Assembly (NCBI GenBank): GCA_031002005.1
Contig: CM061914.1
Coordinates: 196,930,685 to 196,994,684, forward strand
DNA length: 64,000 nt
Direction: 5' to 3'
Source: Vandiemenella viatica
Taxonomy: Eukaryota > Arthropoda > Insecta > Orthoptera > Morabidae
In this document: positions 47,365-59,300 of the stretch, piece after piece
Position numbering within the stretch: position 1 is the first letter of the stretch
How the letters are laid out: each line of letters starts with the position of its first letter
Translations under genes and position numbers: made by a program
The notes under the pieces: model-generated
The model's database searches: none
Seen by the model: the letters and a program-made list of their open reading frames with translations, nothing else
What the model was told of the DNA's origin: nothing

Positions 47365-50300
47365 TTTAAACTCTCTAGCTCTTATACACTCCTGGAAATT
47401 GAAATAAGAACACATTGACGCCGGTGTGTAAGACCCACCATACTTGCTCCGGACACTACGAGAGGGCTGTACAAGCAATGATCAAACGCACGGCACAGCG
47501 GACACACCAGGAACAGCAGTGTTGGCCGTCGAAGGGCGCTAGCTGCGCAGCGGTTGGGCACCGCCGCAGTCAGTGTCAGCCAGTTTGCCGTGGCATACGG
47601 AGCTCCATCTCAGTCTTTAACACTGGTAGCATGCCGCGACAGCGTGTACGTGAACCGTATGTGCAGTTGACGGACTTTGAGCGAGGGCGTATAGTGGGCA
47701 TGCGGGAGGCCGGGTGGACGTACCGCCGAATTGCTCAACATGTGGGGCGCGAGGTCTCCACAGTACATCGATGTTGTCGCCAGTGGTCGGCGGAAGGTGC
47801 ACGTGCCCGTCGACCTGGGTCCGGACAGCAGCGACGCACGGACGCACGCCAAGACCGTCGCATCCTACGCAGTGCCGTAGGGGACCGCACCGCCACTTCC
47901 CGGCAAATTAGGGACACTGTTGCTCCTGGGGTATCAGAGAGGACCATTCGCAACCGTCTCCATGAAGCTGGGCTACGGTCCCGCGCACCGTTAGGTCGTC
48001 TTCCGCTCACGCCCCAACATCGTGCAGCCCGCCTCCAGTGGTGTCGCGACAGGCGTGTATGGAGGGACGAATGGAGACGTGTCGTCTTCAGTGATGAGAG
48101 TCGCTTCTGCCTTGGTGCCAATGATGGTCGTATGCGTGTTTGGCGCCGTGCAGGTGAGCGCCACAATCAGGACTGCATACGACCGAGGCACACAGGGCCA
48201 ACACCCGGCATCATGGTGTGGGGAGCGATCTCCTACACTGGCCGTACACCTCTGGTGATCGTCGAGGGGACACTGAACAGTGCACGGTACATTCAAACCG
48301 TCATCGAACCCATCGTTCTACCATTCCTAGACCGGCAAGGGAACATGCTGTTCCAACAGGACAATGCACGTCCACATGTATCCCGTGCCACCCAACGTGC
48401 TCTAGAAGGTGTAAGTCAACTACCCTGGCCAGCGAGATCTCCGGATCTGTCCCCCATTGAGCATGTTTGGGACTGGATGAAACGTCGTCTCACGCGGTCT
48501 GCACGTCCAGCACGAACGCTGGTCCAGCTGAGGCGCCAGGTGGAAATGGCTTGGCATGCCGTTCCACAGGACTACATCCAGCACCTCTACGATCGTCTCC
48601 ATGGGAGAATTGCAGCCTGCATTGCTGCGAAAGGAGGATATACACGGTACTAGTGCCGACATTGTGCATGCTCTGTTGCCTGTGTCTATGTGCCTATGGT
48701 TCTGTCTGTGTGATCATGTGTTGTATCTGACCCCAGGAATGTGTATATAAAGTTTCCCATTCCTGGGACAATGAATTCACGGTGTTCTTATTTCAATTTC
48801 CAGGAGTGTAGTTTTTGAGTTACAAGCAATTAAACACGTTGGGTATTGTACGATTTTCAAAACATATGGATTTTTAACCAATTTTCAAAGGGCTGTAACT
48901 TTTTTTTTTTTTTTTTTTTTTTTTTGCAAATTGCTTTTGGCATATTTCATAACTCCAATGTGATTATCTACTGTTATTGTTTCAAAAAAATTGCAGTTGA
49001 TCAACTGAAACCCCCATCTGTTTTGAAATGGAATGGGACTCCTTCTGACTTGATATTCCTCTTATTAAAAATTCTCATGACACGTTAAATCCACAAGGAT
49101 AGTACTTTCTTGTCCAATAAATTTTTTTTAGTTCCATGAATGCAGGTGAAAGAATGATCATTAAAATGGAATCAACCAAGTCTAACACAACTATGGTATT
49201 TATCCAGTTGGTTTGTCCCATCAACAACAGGTTTTAAGTCTTTCTTCTTCCTATCGGTTGTTAGGCCTGGTGGTCTGTTACGTTTACAATCCATCTTCTT
49301 CCTGGTCTTCCTGGTCTTCCTACATCTCTCCAGCATTAGTATTTGAAGGTTTTTCATGGAAGATAGCCATTCTTCCCACAGAACAAGGTCTGTCCCAGAT
49401 ATTTTGTAGTTTTGCACAGTTTGAAGAAGCAGTATAATTTTGATTTTCTTGAGGATGGCATCTGATCTTTTTCTGTCCCATATAAATAATGAAGGAAATG
49501 TAAATTAATCCACCACATACCAAAGTTGATGGTTGTGATGAGAGAAAACACTTAGGTGCACAAACAAATACATAATTTTCGGAGTCACTGGATGATGTTC
49601 TGAGTGTGCACATGTACTCTGCCTAATAGCCCTTTTATCTACCAGTGAAGAAGGCAGTTGCCAAAAATTATGAATTTGTTTGTCAGCCTGAGTGTTTTCT
49701 CTAATCGCAGTGGTAAACTTTGGTATGTGGTGGGTTCATTTACCTTTCCTTCGTTATTTATACCGCCTAGGAGATGCTTCCATTTTCCTTAATTTCATCA
49801 TTTTCTGTCCCATAGTGTGTTCTTCTCATGAATCACATTCAGCGCCCATTTGCAAAGTGTCGAGACTTGCCAGTTTTGCAGTGGGTATTTTCCTCTCTCC
49901 ACACCAGGAGATCAGTTACCTTTTAGGATTTCAACACCAATTCTAGACCATCATAAGGACTTGGCCACCTATGCCATTCTGCACAACACACTATATTCCA
50001 TGATCATGCCTCATAGTCATTGTTGAAAAATTTATGGAGATAGGGTTGTGAAAATGACCTTCAGGAACTGCTGGTACCCATTTTGATTTGGTGTTGGTAT
50101 TTAAAGGAAAGCTAGTAAAAAATCTACAGTTTCAATTGTTCTTTTGGGAAGTAATCTGGTTATTATGCACATCAGAAGAGTTTGAGATTTTGTTGTTGCA
50201 TGTGCTCTTAATTGCAGGAAGAGCATTTCCAATTTACCTTTTATTATATTCACACCTGAATTTTGTATGCCTGACTGAAAAATGACTCTTTATGAGTACT

Positions 50301-53300
50301 ATAGCAAAGCTCTACTCATATAAACAGATAAAAAAAAAAATTATTATTGGATATATCACATAAAATCATATGCAAGTAGTAGTTCCAGTGTAGAGTTATT
50401 CTGAAACATTCAATCACACTATCCAATACAACTGTGAAAATACTTACATAGTCTTTGAAGGCAGAGACGAATATGTAATATGCCCCAGTACAATTAATTT
50501 GTGATTGTGTACACTTCTGCAATTGTTAATGTTCACACAAAGAACCACAGAAACAGTTACTTTGTGTTTCACAGAAAAGACTTAAGAGGACTTAATTTCG
50601 TGAAAGTATATCTCAATCACCCTTCAATTCGTTTAGTGTAACCTAAAGACATTAATAACAACCATCAATAAATAACGTGAAAGAGAAAGTGGTAATGTTT
50701 TCTCACCGAGACTGGGTTTGCGTGGGCTTCTGAATCCGTCTGTTTGCACTGGCTGAGCTGAACACGTCCTCCAGTTAGCAAGCGAATTGCCACCGGCGTG
50801 TATGTCTACAATTTCAATTGAGGGTTCCTCCTAATAATAGAAAATGCATAAAAAAATATCCTTGTCTCAGCAAAAAAAAATCTCCATTTTTACAATTAAT
50901 TTCATTTCAAACATAAATCTGTTGCAGTTGAAAGAAATTCAACAAACTACAGGCAAGAATATTCATAAAACGATTATGACCTTCTTGAAATATTTAAAGA
51001 CTGTAGAAAATACTCGTTTAATCCCCAAAATATAAATGTATACAATATTCTTAGGGAAAACTACACTGAATGAAGAATGGATTCCTTAGGTTACTGGGTA
51101 ACATCAAATTTAAAGAAAATTAATTACAAATGAGCATAAAAAATCTGTACAGCTTAGTTTATTAATTTTATTCTTACATACTGATACACCATTCACAGAA
51201 GTTGTTGAAATAATATCAACAGCAGATAACACTACATATTTAGTTACTTTACAATATTACATAAGCAATACCTAAGAGGCAATTATGTCCGAGACTTTCT
51301 TTTATTCTGTGAAACTCAACATCTTGTGACACAAACAGCAGCACAAATAAGAGATTCAAAATATTAGAAACTTAGCTCAATCACAGATTGAAATATGCTG
51401 CATCGTGGTCCCAAAACTTACCACTAATCGCTCTTCAGTTGAAAAATTGCATGCAAATTCTTACCTTACATCAAAGACCACACATAACTTAAACTAATGA
51501 AGGTTCACTGTCATTGCTATGAACAGTTATATCTATTGTCATCAACATACTCAGTCACCTTATGTCACAAGTACGTATCTGTACAGTATAGGAGAATGAA
51601 AGAATGAAGGCTTTCTCGGCGAGTCAGTTGTGTAAAATCTTCTCAAACTTTCCACCGGGATAGCACGTCAGTAAAAATACATAGCGACGTTTCAGAGCAT
51701 GCCTCAGTCTTCATCATCCGGTGAAGATAGAGCCAGAGGGAGGCTCTGAAACGTTGCCGCATACTTTTACTGATGCGCTATCCCGGTGGAAAGCTCGAGA
51801 AGAGCAAGAATAGGAGAATATTCACCAAGGGCATAACATATTAGTCTATGTTTACACAGATAATTAATTAAGTGCTTAGTAGATGACAATTAGTTTTATG
51901 GGTATTCATACCTGTCATTTCCAGTTCGTCATAAATTGAAGAAGAAGTAAATAATTCTGTATACCTATTCTTTAATTATTATTTAAACAGGTAATTGGAG
52001 GGCCATTGCTTGATTTCAGTTTGAATTAACTATAATGGCTATATTTAAAGTTCTTTTAACTTCTTCAATCCATGGTCTAGACTGCTGCTTTGTTTCCAGC
52101 ATATAGTATAAATTAATATTTACCAACCACATTTACATACTGCAAACAGTTGGGAGGTGTCCATTAATTATTTGAGGTGAGATAAGGAGGGGGGAGGGGG
52201 TTCCAGCGAAATCTCACCAAGGGGGAGGGGGGGGGGGTGACAGAAATCTCATGTCAGGTGTTGAAATTCAAAAAAGTCTCAAAAAGCTTGTGAGGTCAAT
52301 TATCGGGGGGGGGGGGGGGTTCATCAAAATCTCACATCATTTTAGGGGGGCCAGATCTCACCAAGTAAGGTCACTCTTTTTTCGCCGGATACATAGTCGA
52401 TGTTCGTTTTTTTGTTTTTCTAATTCTGGTTCACTCGTCCCACACATATCTTCACAGTTTCAACTATATAGCATTCTTGGTGAGAGGCATAACTGTTAGA
52501 AGTGTTTTGTGTGCTCTGAGATTTACTGCTATTGAAAAAATGGATCAAAGAGTTTGCATCAAATTTTTTGTAAAAAATTAAATTAAGTGCTCCAAAACAC
52601 TTGAAATGTTGACAGTGGCATACGGTGAATACACTTTGAGTAAAAAAAAAGTTTATAAATGGTACAAAGACTTCTGAGATGGCCAAGAAGATGTCAATGA
52701 TGAACCTCGCTTGCACACCGCAGCACAACAACTGAAGAAAATGGTGTTGGAGAATCATTGAATCACCATTAGAGAAGTTGCTGATGAAGTCGGCATCTCG
52801 GTTGGCTCGTGCCACGCAATTTTTTCGGACGTTTTGGGCATGAGACGTGTGTTCCAAAACTGATGAATTTTGATCTGTGGCACGAGCATCCCACAGATAT
52901 TCTCGATTTGCTCAAAAGGGTCATAACTGGTGACAAATCATGGGTATATGGTTATTACATAGAAACCAAGGCCCAATCTTCCCAATGGAAGAGCCCAGAA
53001 GAGCCAAGACCGAAAAAAAAAGCATGCCAAGTTCGACCCAGTGTCAAGGTTTTGTTGACCAATTTCTTCGATTACTGGCATAATGCATCAGGAGTTTTTA
53101 CCACAAGGTCATACAGTTAATAAGGAGTATTACCTTGAAATTATGCGCCGTTTGCGAGAAGCAATACAAAAAAGTATGGATTTGTGGAAAAAGAATTCGT
53201 GGCTTTTGCATCACGCATCACTATGTACCTGCTCACTCATAGCTGCTTGTGAGTGATTTTTTGGCCAAAAGCAACACCACAATCATGCCTCAGCCACCAT

Positions 53301-56300
53301 ATTGACCGGATTTGGCACCCTGTGACTTTTTTTCCTGTCCCCAAAACTGAACAGATCAATAAATTACAACAATTGAGGAGATAAAGACTGCATCGCTGAA
53401 AGAGCTCAAGGCTGCCAAAAAGTGCTTATCAGAAGTGTTTTGAGGATTGGAAAAAAAAATTTAATGTATTATTCTGCTCTTTTTGCATTTCTCGGGTACT
53501 AGCTCCAATTCACTATCCCCCTCTCCATGTCTCTGATTGAATATACCCCCACCACGTTCCTGACTAACAGTCATTCTGCGAGTTAGTCTCCTACACCACC
53601 CTCCCTCTATAATGTTCTCCTGTTGACAAACGGGCCAAGACCTGAAATATTAATTGCTTTTCCTGTTCTTTTGGTTTTTGTGTGTGTGTGTGTTCACACC
53701 AAGAAACCATCATCTAAGGTAAGTGGTGGTTCATTTCGCTATCCTTTTTAGTAAATCCATTCGCTACTTAACACCTATTATTTCCTGGTTACTATATATA
53801 TATAACTAAGGAAGGATAGGGAAATATGACCCAACACTTACCACAGATGAAGGAGGCTGGGAACGATGAACACAAAAGAACAAACACAAGAAACACAATA
53901 TTTCGGCGTATAGCCTTATTCTTGCAAAAGTGAGACACTAGGCAGAGCCAGACGTGTACACGATGATGGCCGTCTGCTGAATGGCTTCGCTGGCATAAAT
54001 GGTAGTGTAGTCGAAGAGGGGGGGGGGGGGGCTCAAATACTAGACTGATAATGTTGAAGGTATATTATCATTAAAAGTTGCAGACCAACATAATAACCGA
54101 GAGACGATATACATATAAATTATATTTTGAAAAACTTTTACGAAAAATAAAATACAAGCAATGTAAATAGTAGTGATAATATCCTTCCTTAGTTTTTATA
54201 ATAACAACAATTAGCAGGAAAATGCTTTAAGCCAATAAAACTAAGGAAATATGACCCAACACTTACCACAGATGAAGATGGCTGGGAAGACGAACAAAAA
54301 ACAAACACAAGAGAAGCGCAATATTTCGGCCTACAGCTGCCTTAAATGTGCAGAAGGTGAAGCACCAGGCGGCGTCACATGTGTACACATAGACGGCCGA
54401 CTGGTGTACACATGCACGTTTAAGGGTGCTATAGGCCGAAGAATTGCGCTTCTCTTGTGTTTGTTTTTGTGTTCGTCGTCCCAGCCGCCTTCATCTGTGG
54501 TAAGTGTTGGGTCATATTTCCCTATCCTTCCTTAGTATATATATATATACACACACACATCTCAGACGGCCTTACGTCTGGCTCCGTGCTGTGGCCTTCT
54601 TCCTGAAGAAGGCACGATGGCAGAAAGGTTAGGATTTTATAAATTGACCCGACTCCACCCAGAGAACCAAGATAATACAGCTGCCGGCAATTTACCTGCT
54701 TGAGGATCAAAGTATCCAAACAGTTAAAACAATAAAAGATATTGATGTGATTACTGGTGACAAATTAACCTTCTCAGAACATATCAATTATACAACACAT
54801 CGCCCCTGTCAAAGCCTAGTCTTTACTTGTAGAGCAAGCAAGGAGTTGAGAAATACCAAAACATTGATACTTCTTTTCTTAGCAGACATCAAACCCATAC
54901 TTGAGTACAGGTCTGTTGTCTGGCCTACTGATTTACACATCAATTGTATTGACAAAATTCAATGAAAATTCTGTAAATGTTTATGCTATTATGCGCATGT
55001 AATCAATTTCGATGCTATTTATCAGCAGTGTAAGCTTAGTAGCCTAATCAGTCACAGACAAGTGGCTGACCTTACTTTGTGTTTCAAAGTTGTCAACGGG
55101 CTGGTTGACTCGCCAGAAATCTTAGTTGGCTTTGGCTTTGTATGCTCAAAGTCTGTGCTAAGGACCAGAAGGCTCATGCAGTTGAAAGCACACACAAAAA
55201 CTACGTCGTCTATCGTGGACCGAGAAATAGAATTGCCAGGTTGGTGTACCAGTACTCGGCAGATATCAACTTCTATGGAGGATCTCTTTCTCAGCAAATG
55301 TTAAAAAACTACTACTGAGTAATTAAGTTTATATAATTATTTTCTCATGTCTAATATAGTGCAATAAGTTTTGTATTTGACTTAAGCAATTATCCTTGGC
55401 TTTTCCTTAGCTATTTGTATAATATTTATGTACAATCCTGATTGGCAAAAAAAAAAAATAAATATTTGATTACACATAATACTGAGTAAATCATACGTAC
55501 TAATGGGCTAATATTCTACAAAAACTGAAAATGGAGAACCAAAAACAAACCTTAACTGGAAGCTGAAAGTTATCATAGAACAGTTTTCTCATTGCATCAA
55601 TTTCCACTTGCAGATTGTCAACTGCTTCTGTAATATCTTTACTCGATTCTAAAACAGAGAAAAATATGTTTTAAAACCTAGCAAAATACCAAAAAAATCC
55701 AAGAGTTTTGAATACTAAATTACAGTTACAGTAATGCTGTTGAAATAAGAAATCAGCATAGAATCAGCTTTCATGTTAAACAAGAGCTTAAACTCAAGAA
55801 TGATACAAAACATTTTAATAAATTTTACTTTTTCAGGAAATCATCGCATAATCTGTGCATTTTTGGAGTACAACTTCGTGAAATTGTTCTACACCTGACA
55901 AACACGTGTATTGCAGTACAGTATTGAATGTAATCGCTGGGGCTTGTGTTTACTAGTGACCAGTATTTTTGAAGTTTTATGTCTTCTAGAAATAAAAACA
56001 GTTAAAATTTGGAAGTGTGTCTGGACCTAATTATTTCATATACAATTAACCATGAGACACCTAATACTATGCTAACCTCTTCCTGGGTCGTCTGGAGGAA
56101 AAGTTTCTGAAGAACTGCTCCCTCAGCCCCCTTGTGTGGTTGAGATACATATATGATATAGTTATGATCTGGAAACAGGGAAGACCACCTCATAGATCTC
56201 CTCAGCTCACTCAATGACTCCATCAATTAATTTCACCTGGTCATATTCTCACATCAGTGTCGCCTTCCTTTACATGGATATCACCCTTCAACAGGGTGCC

Positions 56301-59300
56301 CCCCACACCTCTATACACATCAAACCAACCAATTTACAACAATACCTACACTTTCCATACCAAACGTTCCCTCCCATACAACCTCGCAATCTGTGGCGAA
56401 CACATCTGTTCTGATCGTGATTCAATTTCCAGTTATTCCCAAAAACTATCCCAAGCCCTCGTGTCCTGCCAATTACCCCACGATCTCGTGAAAAAACAAA
56501 TCTCTCATGCCATTACCCACAATCCTCATTCTGCACGTCCTAAAACTGACCGTGGACCAATCCTTGTCACCCAGTTCTTTCCTTGCCTGGAATCCATCAA
56601 CCAGATTCTCTTACCTGAAATGTGTTTCCTTCCTCCCAAAATCCTACCACTGCTCCCCGCACTTGCTTCAGCAGACCACTCAATCTGAATAACATCTCGG
56701 TCCACAAGTAAATACCTGCTGACTCTCCTAGACCTCCACAAGGATCTTTCCCCAATAACAGACCCTGCTGAAAAACATGGAGCATGTATCCCGCTACCAC
56801 CACTTACTCTAATCCTGTCACAGGAGAATCTTTCCCTATAATTGGACATGCTACGTGTGTCACCACTCACCTCACTTGGCAACTCACCTGCCTCCATTGC
56901 ACTGCCTCCTACATTGGTCTCACCACTCAACACCTATCCTACAGGGTGAATGGCCACAGGCAAACAGTTTATACTTCCAACCCAGACCATCCAGTGGCAA
57001 TTCATCCCAACTCACATGATTCGAACAACCTCAACACCTGCTTCACAGTTAGAGCTATTAGAGTTTTTCCGAACACCACCACCCCTTCAGAACTCGTACC
57101 AACTTATCAATCAAAATAAAATTATATTTTACATTTTTTTAACTAGTCGTTGCAGAGATTATTTTGTTCCACTTTTATCGCAGTTCCACCTTCCCCCCCC
57201 CCCACTCCCGGCACTTCCACCACCACCCTGTGTGTTCCGTCTTTGTTTCATTCATGTGGCGCGTCAGGATGTGATCACATCTTTCCCCCCTCGTATGACT
57301 CGCCTCTCACATGACTAAGGTTTCTTACCAAAATATCGTGCAATTTGTGTTCATTTTTTGCATTTTTTTACGTGTTCATCTCGCTTTCATCTGTGGTAAG
57401 AGATGGGTTATTTTTCCCTATCCTATCTTATTTTTATATACATATATTGTGAAACATTTAAAAATCCGCACCAAAATTTTGAAAATTGTTTTTAGAATCC
57501 ATCTAACAAAACTCATTAAACCCAAAAATAACAGAAATAAAAGGAAAAAAGTTATAATTACCTTCAAGTTTTACGGCTTTTTCCATCAGGATTGTTTTTC
57601 CTTGAGACAACTGCCAGTCAAAGTCATACTTCTTAAACGTTGACTGTAAGACTGGCCATATGTCTTTCACAATACTCTCCACCGCACCATCTGATATGGG
57701 CTCCTCTGAAATCAGGACACACATAAGTAATATTGGATTAATTTCATAGGTGGGTCATTGCGATTACATGATAAAAACACTGCAAGAAAGTACATCACAA
57801 GGACAAAGTAGAATCTGACGGTAGGCATCAAATGCTTGTGGCTTGCTGATGTGCCTCTTACACTAATCGATAAACTGTTGACACTCTTTACTTTTAGACT
57901 CACACTCTTCGGTTGACAGCAGTATTTTTCCAGTTAATTCTCCATTTCAATTCAGTTTGCATGGAACAGATTGTATCAAACGAATTTATATTTCTTTGAT
58001 CATCTCCCATTCCAATAATAATAATTTCGAGTAGCCTTGATGACCAAGTGAGTTTTTTTACAGGCAGCTGTTGCATAACCGTATGATTTTTTTGACTTTC
58101 AAACAGTTTTGAGAGCGTATTATTGAACCTCCTCTTCTCTTCTAGGAACTACATTGAAATTACGTACTATCCCGAAGATGCAAGGTTCTTTCGGCAATGA
58201 CTATTCTAAGCAACCGATCTATGCTTCTACACCATTAGCCTTACTCTCTTGATCTATCTCCATAGCAACCTACACTGTCCAATTCATTTTCTCTAAGACT
58301 GAATATTATTGATTTTTGTCCACGCTTGAGGGAAAAATATTATTTTCTTATAAAAAATATTTCTGTTGTGTCACACAGCACAATTCAGCTTCATACCTGC
58401 CCCCCGTCTTAAGCTGGTAGACGTATTGGGTATAGGTGACCTATAACTTAAGATGGAATCCTAAAAACAGAAGCATTTACATATGCAAAGCTACATCTTT
58501 CAGAAGTGAAGGATGTGTTAACGACATTAGAAAAATCTCAGTCCAGACCAGGATTTGAATTTTTCGGATCTTTCAGACCTAAGTCAGGTGCCTTAACCAC
58601 CAGACCACTATGTATGCTATTAACTCCATATCATAACAAATACATTGAAAATGTTCTACAAGGAAGGTATGCAGCACCGAAGCTCACTGCACGACTGGCT
58701 AGCCACTGTGAACAGGTTTGGGGTAGTAGAGATGGTGATGTTAAGTTACTGTGAAGTAACATATAGTAACTTTAGGAAGAGCCTAATATATTATTTATTG
58801 GTACATATCACAGGCAGTGGTGAAATGTCAAATTAGACATGTGTGAACATAAAAATGTACAGTGTATAATTGAACTGGGGGGGTGAAGAAACAGTAAATT
58901 TTAGAGAATTTTGTTTAAATTATTTTTAAATAAGATAGGTGATAGGTTAATTGGAAGGGTATTATTGGTGACTGGGACCAGGAAGATGTCTGGTATACAG
59001 GATGTTTTTGTATACAAGTTCCCATCTCAGAAGTTTCAGGGAAACGGCGACTGCTCTCGATGTAAAGCAGTCGCTGAGGTTGTTAGATTTGCAGGTACTG
59101 GCATGTTCGGATACTGTAAGATACTTGTTGTGTATGTGGACAGTTTGTCTGTGGCAATTCATTCTGACTGAGAGTTGTTGTGTAGTGAGGTCTATGATAA
59201 AACTAGTGCAGTGGAGGCAGAGTAGATGAGGTGTCGCGGAGCAAGTAACATGTCCAATCAAGAGAAAGGTTCTGAAGTAAATTTCGGATGATTTTTGTAA

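Noticed and set aside
47415..47630. Upstream extension of the Tc1 transposase frame
   Set aside because: Open by chance; lacks family similarity, and the conserved protein starts at the ATG at 47631.
47735..48296. Antisense frames inside the Tc1 element
   Set aside because: Shadows of the GC-rich transposase gene on +.
51636..51808. A hammerhead in this foldback
   Set aside because: ATGATGA and GAAAC are present on -, but stem III would be followed by T-G, which is not a cleavable triplet, and stem II is poor.
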